A stretch of 5,846 bases of DNA. It comes from Pseudomonadota bacterium. GTDB taxonomy: Bacteria > Pseudomonadota > Gammaproteobacteria > Burkholderiales > SG8-39. The notes under the pieces are model-generated. The model ran no database searches. It saw only the letters and a list, made by a program, of their open reading frames with translations, and had not been told where the DNA came from. Numbering within the stretch: the first letter of the stretch is position 1; the number at the start of each line of letters is the position of its first letter. The stretch is from assembly GCA_021825225.1 (NCBI GenBank), contig JAKAIH010000193.1, forward strand, positions 1-5,846. Direction: 5' to 3'. Positions 1 through 5,652 of the stretch are shown here, piece by piece. The position numbers and the translations under genes were made by a program.

Positions 1-639
1 GCCAACAACGTGCTCCTGACCGGCGCGCGCGGCACCGGCAAGTCTTCGCTGGTCAAGGCCGTTCTGAACAAGTTCCACCGCCAGGGGCTGCGCCTGATCG
101 AGGTGGACAAGCACGATCTGATCGACCTGCCCGACATCGTCGACCAGATCTCGGTGCGCGGCGAGCGCTTCATTATATTCTGCGATGACCTGTCGTTCGA
201 GGCGGCGGAGGCCGGTTACAAGGCGCTCAAGGTAGTGCTGGACGGCTCGATCGCGGCGACTTCCGAGAACGTGCTCATCTATGCCACGTCCAACCGGCGC
301 CATCTGATGCCGGAGTACATGCAGGAAAACCTCGAGTACAAGCATGTGGGCGAAGAGATCCATCCGGGCGAGACTTCGGAGGAGAAAATCTCCCTGTCGG
401 AGCGCTTCGGCCTGTGGGTGTCGTTCTATCCTTTCGATCAGGACGATTATCTGGCCATCGTCAGCCACTGGCTCGCCGAGCTCGGCTGCTCGCCGCGGGA
501 AATAGCAGCGACCCACGAAGAGGCGCTGCAGTGGGCACTGTCGCGCGGCTCGCGTTCGGGCCGCGTCGCCTGGCAGTTCGCGCGCGATGTGTCGGGCCGC
601 TTGCGCGCCGCCGGCACGCCGCGTACCAAGCGCGGTTGA
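1..639 (+). CDS. DUF815-family AAA+ ATP-binding protein, 5' partial
   Basis: The C-terminal 212 residues of a P-loop ATPase of the DUF815 (PF05673) type; the reading frame is open from base 1, so the start lies outside the window. The GTG at base 10 is internal, not a start. A Walker A motif GARGTGKSS is at residues 8-16 of the visible part, a Walker B strand FIIFCDD at about 57-63, and a sensor-1-like stretch VLIYATSNRR at 91-100. The C-terminal part (YPFDQDDYLAIVSHWL, then an arginine-rich tail with GSRSGRVAWQFARD) fits the family's lid region. Full-length members are near 280-300 residues, so roughly a quarter to a third is missing. The cellular role of the family is not established; it is often found next to argJ and a mutT-like gene. 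Family call is confident, function is not. Confidence 0.9.
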   Translation, partial: ANNVLLTGARGTGKSSLVKAVLNKFHRQGLRLIEVDKHDLIDLPDIVDQISVRGERFIIFCDDLSFEAAEAGYKALKVVLDGSIAATSENVLIYATSNRRHLMPEYMQENLEYKHVGEEIHPGETSEEKISLSERFGLWVSFYPFDQDDYLAIVSHWLAELGCSPREIAATHEEALQWALSRGSRSGRVAWQFARDVSGRLRAAGTPRTKRG

Positions 640-656
640 GCACGCACCAAATACGA

Positions 657-719
657 TATGAGGGGACACGTCCCCTCATACTCCCCTGAATCAGGCCATT
701 TCGATAATTCTGAAATGGC
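657..719. repeat. Three consecutive palindromes, REP-like remnant
   Basis: The first is a perfect 11-base inverted repeat, TATGAGGGGAC at 657-667 and GTCCCCTCATA at 670-680, with a 2-base centre. The second is CCTGA (685-689) and TCAGG (691-695) around one A. The third is GCCATTTC (695-702) and GAAATGGC (712-719) around a 9-base loop. Together they fill most of the spacer between the ATPase and Nudix genes. No T-tract follows, so this is not a standard rho-independent terminator. The paired, GC-rich short stems resemble REP elements scattered through many proteobacterial genomes, but that identity is inferred from form only. The third stem contains the probable Nudix start codon at 715-717. 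Confidence 0.6.
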
Positions 720-1665
720 GTCCAAGTCTTCAATTGCCCCTCCCGTCGAAGTCGTCGCCGCGGTCATCGAGCGGCCGGACGGGAGTTTTCTGCTGGCGCA
801 GCGACCGGCAGGCAAGGCGTACGCCGGCTACTGGGAATTTCCCGGCGGCAAGGTCGAGCCGGGGGAGCCGCTGGCCGCGGCGCTCTCACGCGAACTGCAC
901 GAAGAGCTTGGCATCGAGGTCGAGCGCGCCTATCCCTGGATCGTACGGAATTTCGTCTATCCGCATGCCGCAGTGCGGCTCAATTTTTTTCGCGTGCGCC
1001 TCTGGCGGGGCGAACCCCACGGCAGGGAAGCGCAACAACTGGCGTGGCAGCGCCTGTCCGCGCTCGAGGTGGCGCCATTGCTGCCGGCGAATGCGCCGGT
1101 GCTGCGGGCGCTGCGGCTTCCGTTCGAGTACGCGATTACGCACGCCGGCGAGATCGGCGAAGCGCAGCAACTGGATGCGCTCGACCAGCGACTGGCGCAG
1201 GGCTTGCGTCTGATCCAGGTGCGCGAGAAATCGATGCGCGCCGCTGCGCTGGAGCATTTTGCGCAAGCGGTAATCGCCAGGGCGCGGCCGCAAGGCGCGA
1301 TCGTGCTGATCAATTCCGACATCGAATTGGCGCAGCGCTTGGGCGCCGACGGCGTGCACTTGAGTTCGGTGCAGCTGTTTAGCTTGGGGCGCCGGCCGGC
1401 GCTCGATTGGTGCGCGGCGTCCTGCCACAATGCTGCGGAGCTCGCGTGCGCGGTTCGGCTCGGTGTCGATTTCGTCGTCCTTGGTCCGGTGCAGCCGACG
1501 CCGACGCATCCGGATGCGCGCATTCTGGGGTGGGATGGTTTTGGCGCGCTGGTTCAGGGCTTGACTGTGCCGGTGTTCGCACTGGGCGGGATGGAGCCCG
1601 GCGACCTGGAAATCGCCTGGCGCCGTGGCGCACAGGGCATAGCGATGGTGCGCGGCAGCTGGTAG
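715..1665 (+). CDS. Nudix hydrolase (MutT-like) fused to a ThiE-like domain
   Basis: A two-domain protein of 316 residues. The N-terminal domain (about 10-135) is a MutT-type Nudix fold with a perfect Nudix box at 45-67 (G-x5-E-x7-REL-x-EE-x-G-I). It is expected to hydrolyse oxidised nucleoside triphosphates such as 8-oxo-dGTP. The C-terminal domain (about 137-316) resembles thiamine-phosphate synthase/TenI: VREK at 169-172, LINSD at 198-202, GADGVHL at 210-216, [11 protein letters not shown] at 256-266 and VPVFALGG at 285-292. Several ThiE catalytic positions are changed, so this domain may not make thiamine phosphate. Such fusions are known in proteobacteria, with the tail's role unclear. 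I chose ATG 715 because residues from there lead straight into the Nudix domain. The in-frame ATG at 658 would translate the palindromic repeat. Neither start has a clear ribosome binding site. The stop is 6 bases from the convergent yacG stop. Confidence 0.92.
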   Translation: MASKSSIAPPVEVVAAVIERPDGSFLLAQRPAGKAYAGYWEFPGGKVEPGEPLAAALSRELHEELGIEVERAYPWIVRNFVYPHAAVRLNFFRVRLWRGEPHGREAQQLAWQRLSALEVAPLLPANAPVLRALRLPFEYAITHAGEIGEAQQLDALDQRLAQGLRLIQVREKSMRAAALEHFAQAVIARARPQGAIVLINSDIELAQRLGADGVHLSSVQLFSLGRRPALDWCAASCHNAAELACAVRLGVDFVVLGPVQPTPTHPDARILGWDGFGALVQGLTVPVFALGGMEPGDLEIAWRRGAQGIAMVRGSW

Positions 1666-1671
1666 AGCTCT

Positions 1672-1872
1672 CTAAGGAGCGTCGCGCTGCGACTCCGCCG
1701 ACCCCGGGTCTGTGTCCTCGTCTTCGCCCTTGACCGCGACGCGATATTCCTCGTTCGCCCATGCACCCAGGTCGATCATCTTGCAGCGTTCGGAACAAAA
1801 TGGGCGAAACGGCGATTCGGCTCCCCAGGGCACTGGCGCGCCGCAGCGCGGGCAACTCACTGTACGGTTCAT
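1672..1872 (-). CDS. yacG: DNA gyrase inhibitor YacG
   Basis: A 66-residue zinc-binding protein of the YacG family, which in E. coli binds GyrB and inhibits gyrase. Two cysteine pairs form the zinc site: CPRC near the N terminus (residues 7 and 10) and CSERC (26 and 30), with the family signature [17 protein letters not shown] between and after them and W38 following. The C-terminal tail is acidic and low in complexity (GEDEDTDPG), typical of the family's disordered end. The start is ATG at 1872; a GTG at 1881 would add three residues and is equally possible by length, and neither has a good ribosome binding site. YacG usually lies directly downstream of zapD; here two opposite-strand genes intervene, so it must have its own promoter or be reached by long transcription through them. 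Confidence 0.93.
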   Translation of the reverse strand: MNRTVSCPRCGAPVPWGAESPFRPFCSERCKMIDLGAWANEEYRVAVKGEDEDTDPGSAESQRDAP

Positions 1873-2008
1873 GCGGGTCACAGCTCATCGGGTAAGTTGT
1901 AAAGCCGGCGCTGCGCAAGCATTGGCGCGGTGCTCGCGGATCATGGCTTGCATCGGCCGCTTGCGTTTGCCCAGCGGCGCGTATTCTGCCACGGCTGTTG
2001 TCCATTGT

Positions 2009-2049
2009 CCCGAGTCCGTGCGACAAATCGGACTTCCCCGGGTCCGTGC
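2009..2049. repeat. Imperfect direct repeat with overlapping small hairpin
   Basis: CCCGAGTCCGTGC (2009-2021) and CCCGGGTCCGTGC (2037-2049) match at 12 of 13 bases, 28 bases apart. Within the unit, AGTCCG (2013-2018) and CGGACT (2029-2034) can form a 6-bp stem with a 10-base loop. It lies 60-100 bases upstream of the acyl-CoA-binding protein gene, where an operator could sit. Short repeats of this size can arise by chance. Confidence 0.3.
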
Positions 2050-2101
2050 TTTTGCCGATTTCTGTGTCGGCTATTTGCGCTATTCTGCCAACGGCAACAA
2101 C

Positions 2102-2107
2102 AGGAGG
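2102..2107 (+). promoter_or_regulatory. Ribosome binding site of the acyl-CoA-binding protein gene
   Basis: A perfect AGGAGG ends 4 bases before ATG 2112. It is the strongest Shine-Dalgarno sequence in the window and fixes the start at 2112 rather than at any upstream in-frame codon. Confidence 0.85.
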
Positions 2108-2111
2108 CGCC

Positions 2112-2369
2112 ATGTCAGATCTACAGAAGCAATTCGATGCCGCAGTCGCGCAGTCCAAACAACTCCAGGAGCGTCCGGACAACAACACCCTGCTGAAACT
2201 CTATGCGTTGTACAAGCAAGGCACGAGCGGCGAGGCAGAAGGCGCGCGCCCGGGTCTTGGCGACCTGATCGGACGCGCCAAATACGATGCGTGGGCCGCG
2301 ATCGCGGGCACATCGAAGGAGGACGCGATGCGGCAGTATGTGGACTTGATCGATGCGCTGAAGGACTGA
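2112..2369 (+). CDS. Acyl-CoA-binding protein (ACBP family)
   Basis: An 85-residue protein matching the whole length of the ACBP fold, a cytosolic four-helix bundle that binds medium- and long-chain acyl-CoA esters. The family signature is intact: [12 protein letters not shown] at 30-41, RPG at 46-48, GRAKYDAW at 54-61, [11 protein letters not shown] at 66-76. The ligand-binding residues known from bovine ACBP (Y28, Y31, K32, K54, Y73) are all present as Y31, Y34, K35, K57 and Y76, a constant offset of three. The start is fixed by AGGAGG. ACBP is universal in eukaryotes but patchy in bacteria. The next gene begins 4 bases after the stop and its ribosome binding site lies inside this gene, so the two are probably co-transcribed and translationally coupled. 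Family assignment is very sure; the bacterial role (acyl-CoA pool buffering or delivery) is inferred. Confidence 0.95.
   Translation: MSDLQKQFDAAVAQSKQLQERPDNNTLLKLYALYKQGTSGEAEGARPGLGDLIGRAKYDAWAAIAGTSKEDAMRQYVDLIDALKD
2361..2365 (+). promoter_or_regulatory. Ribosome binding site of the PxpA-like gene
   Basis: AAGGA within the last codons of the acyl-CoA-binding protein gene ends 8 bases before GTG 2374 and 17 bases before the in-frame ATG 2383. The spacing favours the GTG as start. Confidence 0.5.
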
Positions 2370-2373
2370 GCGC

Positions 2374-3168
2374 GTGCGATCGATGAGGAAGAATTGCATT
2401 GACCTCAACTCGGACATGGGCGAAGGCTACGGTCCGTGGAGCTTTGGCGATGGGGTGGACGAGTCGATCATGCCCCTGATCAGCTCGGCGAACATAGCCA
2501 CGGGCTTTCATGCGGGTGACCCCAACATCATGAGCCGGACGGTTCAGCTGGCGAAGCAGCACGGTGTCGGCATCGGTGCCCACCCGGGCTATCGCGACCT
2601 GGTCGGTTTTGGCCGCCGGGCCATTTCCGGCAATCCGCAGGAATTGGTGAACGACATGGTCTATCAGTTGGGGGCGCTGCGCGAGTTCACCCGCCTGCAC
2701 GGCGTTCCATTGCAGCATTTCAAGCCTCACGGCGCGCTGTATATGCATGCAGCGGTAGATGAGGCGCTGTCGCGCCTGCTGGTCGGCACGTTGCGGGCCA
2801 TCGACCCATTGCTTTATTTGTTCTGCATGGAACAATCGGTTACCTACCGCGTGGCGAAGGAACTGGGGCTGCCCGTAGCGAGGGAGTTCTATGGCGACCG
2901 CGATTACGACAATTCCGGGTCGATCGTGTTTGCGCGGCGCGTCAACAGGCTGGAGCCGCGGCAAGTGGCGCAGAAAATCGTGCGGGCATGCGCTGAAGGC
3001 GTGGTACGCACCGTGGAAGGGATGGATCTCGCGATCGAGTTCGATTCAGTGTGCATCCACAGCGATACGCCGGGAGCCCTCGAGCTGATCCAGGCGACGC
3101 GCAGCGCTCTTGCCGACGCTGATATCCGCATCCGGCCGGTATCCGAAGTCCTCGGACAGAGCGCTTGA
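2374..3168 (+). CDS. pxpA: LamB/YcsF family protein, 5-oxoprolinase subunit A-like
   Basis: A 264-residue cytosolic protein spanning the full LamB/YcsF family. Conserved blocks in order: [14 protein letters not shown] (9-22), [14 protein letters not shown] (37-50), [17 protein letters not shown] (66-82), FKPHGALY (116-123), EFYGDRDY (171-178) and [12 protein letters not shown] (224-235). Characterised members (PxpA) act with PxpB and PxpC in ATP-dependent opening of 5-oxoproline to glutamate. No pxpB or pxpC is in the window. The second block has Thr where many PxpA proteins have Cys (ACGFHAGDP), and the first reads NSD rather than NCD, suggesting a distinct subfamily whose substrate may differ. 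Start GTG 2374 is preferred over ATG 2383 because of the AAGGA spacing. It lies 4 bases after the acyl-CoA-binding protein gene and converges on zapD with a 102-base gap. Confidence 0.88.
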   Translation: MRSMRKNCIDLNSDMGEGYGPWSFGDGVDESIMPLISSANIATGFHAGDPNIMSRTVQLAKQHGVGIGAHPGYRDLVGFGRRAISGNPQELVNDMVYQLGALREFTRLHGVPLQHFKPHGALYMHAAVDEALSRLLVGTLRAIDPLLYLFCMEQSVTYRVAKELGLPVAREFYGDRDYDNSGSIVFARRVNRLEPRQVAQKIVRACAEGVVRTVEGMDLAIEFDSVCIHSDTPGALELIQATRSALADADIRIRPVSEVLGQSA

Positions 3169-3270
3169 TGTCCAGTGCGGCTGCGCGTCGGCCGTCATGC
3201 GCGACAACCACGGGCAGACATCCGGAGAGCGGGACTGGAACCGTCTGCACGCGGGGGCAGGGGCGCTAGC

Positions 3271-4026
3271 TCACAGGTTGCACAGCGTCAGCTCGAATTC
3301 CACGTTCGAACTGCTGGTGTGCGGGCGCACGTCGTCGCCGAATATCGTAAAGCGGATATTGAGCGCGTACTTGTTGGCGCTGATCTCGGGAATGAATTCT
3401 GAACTTTGCGGCAGCCGGATGCCCACCATCTGCACCACCCTGCCGCCGAGCATCTGCTGAAACAGACCCTGCTGCGCGACGATCTTGCTCGGTTTGCCGC
3501 TCTCGCGCAGCAGGCGCAGCACGATCGCCGTAGCGTCGCGCAGCGGATACAGCGGGTTGATCCAGCCGTGCAGGTCGAAGGCGCGCGAGCCGGAATCGCG
3601 ATGCAGCCAGTAGTGATAGGAGGGCAGGTCGAATTCGCACACGCCGCCGGGAATGCCGGTGCGCTGCTTGATCGACATCAGCCATTCGTTCTCGCGCAGG
3701 TACTGGCCGATCTTGCCGGTCATATTGAAAAGCGCCGAGCTTGCCTGCTCGATCTCGGCGATCACTTGATTGAGCACTTCCTCGGAGATTTCCGGGTTGT
3801 TGCGAAACGACAGCAGCACCTGTTTCTGCCGTTCCAGTTCCTGCAGCAAATCCGATTTCAGGTCGGCGCGGCTTGCGACCTCCAGAATCTCGAACAGCGT
3901 GAGCAGCGCGGCGTGGTGATCCAGCGCGTCGTGGCGGGCAAGAAAAAAGCGTGCGCGCTCGAACAGATCCTCCAAGCGCAGCAGCGTGCGGATGCGCTCG
4001 TTGAAGGGATATTCGTAAGTGATCAC
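3271..4026 (-). CDS. zapD: Cell division protein ZapD
   Basis: A 251-residue protein of the ZapD (YacF, DUF1342) family, a cytoplasmic factor that binds the FtsZ C-terminal tail and bundles FtsZ filaments at the division ring. Typical features are the N-terminal YEYPFNERIRTLLRLE (4-19), a helical segment with alternating charged and leucine residues through about residue 110, and a beta-rich C-terminal half with LPSYHYWLH and a final FELTLCNL strand. Length matches the family (about 245-255). The start is GTG at 4026, since the protein aligns from its first residues; no good Shine-Dalgarno is visible. It lies 65 bases downstream of coaE in the common coaE-zapD order. It faces the PxpA-like gene at its 3' end. 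Confidence 0.95.
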   Translation of the reverse strand: MITYEYPFNERIRTLLRLEDLFERARFFLARHDALDHHAALLTLFEILEVASRADLKSDLLQELERQKQVLLSFRNNPEISEEVLNQVIAEIEQASSALFNMTGKIGQYLRENEWLMSIKQRTGIPGGVCEFDLPSYHYWLHRDSGSRAFDLHGWINPLYPLRDATAIVLRLLRESGKPSKIVAQQGLFQQMLGGRVVQMVGIRLPQSSEFIPEISANKYALNIRFTIFGDDVRPHTSSSNVEFELTLCNL

Positions 4027-4060
4027 TATCGCGCCAGCCGCCCAGGGTGAAGGTTTGAGG

Positions 4061-4089
4061 ATTTTGACCGATTCGTCAGTAATTTACAA
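4061..4089 (-). promoter_or_regulatory. Candidate promoter for zapD
   Basis: On the minus strand, TTGTAA (4089-4084) and CAAAAT (4066-4061) are separated by 17 bases and each match the sigma-70 consensus at four of six positions. The element lies in the AT-rich part of the 65-base gap between coaE and zapD and would start transcription some 25-30 bases before the GTG. The match is weak, and read-through from coaE could equally serve zapD. Confidence 0.3.
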
Positions 4090-4091
4090 TC

Positions 4092-4700
4092 TTATCCGCC
4101 TGCAGCGGCCAGCTGCAGGTAACGCCGGTGCAGTGCTTCGACTTCGCGGCGCAAATGCACAAGGTCCCGGCTGTTGTCGATCACATCGTCGGCAGCGGCA
4201 AGGCGTGCGCTGCGCGAAACCTGGGAGGCCATGATCGCGCGCACCTGCGCCGCGCTGATGCCGCTGCGCGCGCTCACGCGCTCGATCTGCAACTCCTCCG
4301 GGCAGTCCACCACCACGATACGCTGGCAGCGCCCGCGGTAATTGTCCGACTCGATCAGCAGCGGCACCATGAGTATCACATAGCGGCTGCGCGCGGCGCG
4401 CACCAGCTCGTTCGAGCGTTCGCGAATCATCGGGTGCAGGATGGCTTCGAGCCGGCGCTTTTTTTCGCCGTCGGAGAACACCAGTTCGCGCATGCGCGCG
4501 CGCGCCAGCGCGCCTTCGGCGTTGATGTAGTCCGCGCCGAAAGCGGCACGTATCGGCGCTATCGCCGCCCCGCCGGGTGCGGTCAAGGCGTGCGCAATGG
4601 CGTCAGTATCGATTACGCTCGCGCCCAGTTCCTCGAACACCTGCGCCGCTGCGCTCTTGCCGCTGCCGATGCCGCCCGTCAGGCCGACTATGTAGGGCAT
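4092..4700 (-). CDS. coaE: Dephospho-CoA kinase
   Basis: A 202-residue cytosolic kinase that phosphorylates the 3'-hydroxyl of dephospho-CoA using ATP, the last step in CoA synthesis. The P-loop GGIGSGKS is at 9-16, followed by the family's DTDAIAH (31-37) at the substrate site, HPMIRE (89-94), VPLLIE (112-117) and VVDCPEELQIERV (130-142). The lid and end region has MASQ (157-160) and ADDVIDNS (170-177). Length and domain order are normal and no key residue is missing. ATG 4700 gives an exact family N terminus. It begins 4 bases after the pilD stop, so it is probably in the same transcript; the pilC-pilD-coaE order is widespread in proteobacteria with type IV pili. Confidence 0.97.
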   Translation of the reverse strand: MPYIVGLTGGIGSGKSAAAQVFEELGASVIDTDAIAHALTAPGGAAIAPIRAAFGADYINAEGALARARMRELVFSDGEKKRRLEAILHPMIRERSNELVRAARSRYVILMVPLLIESDNYRGRCQRIVVVDCPEELQIERVSARSGISAAQVRAIMASQVSRSARLAAADDVIDNSRDLVHLRREVEALHRRYLQLAAAGG

Positions 4701-4704
4701 CGGG

Positions 4705-5562
4705 CTAGAACAGTCCGAGATAGGCGAAGGTCAGGGACTTGCCCCAGAACAGCGCGACCGCGCCTGCCACCGCGAGGTAGGGTCCGAACGGTATCGGGAC
4801 ATTGCGCCCGTGACGGGCGAACAGCATGAGTGAAATGCCGGCGAAGGCGCCGACAAAAGAGGAGGCGAGCACCACCAGCGGCAGCATCTGCCAGCCGAGC
4901 CAGGCGCCAATCGCGGCAAGCAGCTTGAAGTCGCCGAAACCCATGCCTTCCTTGCCGGTGGCGAAGCGGAATCCCCAATACACGCACCACAGCGAAAGAT
5001 AACCGGCGGCAGCGCCGATTACCGCCGAACCCAGGTCGACGAAGGTGCCGGAGAGATTGAGCAGCAAGCCGGCCCACAACAGCGGCAGTGTGATCGAGTC
5101 GGGCAGCAGCTGGGTGTCGAAGTCGATGAACGAGAGCGCGATCATGCACCACAGGAACAGCATCGCCGCGAATGCGGCCAGGCCAAAGCCGAAACGCCAG
5201 GCCGCGTAGGCGCCCGCGAGTCCGCCCAGGGCTTCGATCAGCGCATAGCGCGGGCTGATGCGCGCACCGCAGGCCGCGCATTTGCCGCCGAGCGCGAGAT
5301 AGCTCGCGAGCGGAATGTTCTGCAGCGCCGTGATCGGCTGCGCGCAGGCGGGGCAATGCGAGCGCGGCAGCGCCAGATTGAACGCTTCATGCTCGGGCGG
5401 CTTCTCGCCGCGAAGTTCGGCGCACTGATGCTCCCAGTCGCGCTGCATGATCTTCGGCAGGCGATAAATGACCACGTTCAAAAACGATCCGATGCACAGG
5501 CCCAGCGCGAGGCAGAGCCAGGGAAAAACGGCAGGGTGGGCCAGCGACCCTAGGGACGGCAT
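4705..5562 (-). CDS. pilD: Prepilin peptidase / N-methyltransferase PilD
   Basis: A 285-residue inner-membrane bifunctional enzyme (type IV leader peptidase) that cleaves the leader from type IV prepilins and type II secretion pseudopilins and methylates the new N terminus. The N-terminal part has the first membrane helix and GSFLNVVIYRLP (25-36). A cytoplasmic loop carries the four zinc-type cysteines C70, C73, C95 and C98. The two catalytic aspartates are D147 in FIDFDTQLLPD and D211 in GMGFGDFKLL, 64 residues apart, the spacing reported for Pseudomonas PilD. About seven or eight hydrophobic segments are visible. The cysteine-containing form has the methyltransferase domain. ATG 5562 starts just before the first hydrophobic segment; the upstream Shine-Dalgarno is poor. 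It lies between pilC (90-base gap) and coaE (4-base gap). Confidence 0.97.
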   Translation of the reverse strand: MPSLGSLAHPAVFPWLCLALGLCIGSFLNVVIYRLPKIMQRDWEHQCAELRGEKPPEHEAFNLALPRSHCPACAQPITALQNIPLASYLALGGKCAACGARISPRYALIEALGGLAGAYAAWRFGFGLAAFAAMLFLWCMIALSFIDFDTQLLPDSITLPLLWAGLLLNLSGTFVDLGSAVIGAAAGYLSLWCVYWGFRFATGKEGMGFGDFKLLAAIGAWLGWQMLPLVVLASSFVGAFAGISLMLFARHGRNVPIPFGPYLAVAGAVALFWGKSLTFAYLGLF

Positions 5563-5564
5563 AG

Positions 5565-5614
5565 GTCCGGCCGAAAACGGAAACGGAAGCGGGAGGACGG
5601 CACGCGGGCCGGAC
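5565..5614. repeat. Inverted repeat in the pilC-pilD spacer
   Basis: GTCCGGCC (5565-5572) and GGCCGGAC (5607-5614) are a perfect 8-base inverted repeat with a 34-base loop. The loop contains purine-rich units AAACGG-like at 5576-5592. The right arm on the minus strand lies directly before the pilD ATG, so the stem could cover its ribosome binding region in the transcript. No T-tract is present, so it is not a normal terminator. Confidence 0.4.
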
Positions 5615-5652
5615 GCTTTGCTGCCTGTCTCGCCACTCCTGCGTCTTCCGCT

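Noticed and set aside
10..12. GTG as a start codon for the ATPase gene
   Set aside because: It lies in the strand immediately before the Walker A loop; the family has a further N-terminal region, so the gene simply continues off the left edge.
1379..2188. Long minus-strand open frame of 269 codons overlapping yacG and the Nudix gene
   Set aside because: It is out of frame with yacG and the Nudix gene, has an Arg/Pro/Ser-rich composition typical of shadow frames in GC-rich DNA, and shows no family motif.
2080..2964. Minus-strand open frame of 294 codons opposite the ACBP and PxpA-like genes
   Set aside because: It is antisense to two clearly recognised genes and has no recognisable domain.
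3169..3270. Possible bidirectional terminator between the convergent PxpA-like and zapD genes
   Set aside because: No stable stem followed by a T-tract is visible on either strand.
3406..4050. Plus-strand open frame of 214 codons opposite zapD
   Set aside because: It is antisense to zapD with Gln/His/Arg-rich composition and no start signal; zapD matches its family over the full length.
4487..4505. Alternating purine-pyrimidine run (CG-rich) that could favour Z-DNA
   Set aside because: It lies inside coaE, encodes a normal Arg/Ala-rich helix, and such runs are expected in GC-rich coding DNA.
4128..4829. Plus-strand open frame of 233 codons opposite coaE and pilD
   Set aside because: It is antisense to two well-recognised genes and has a shadow-type composition.
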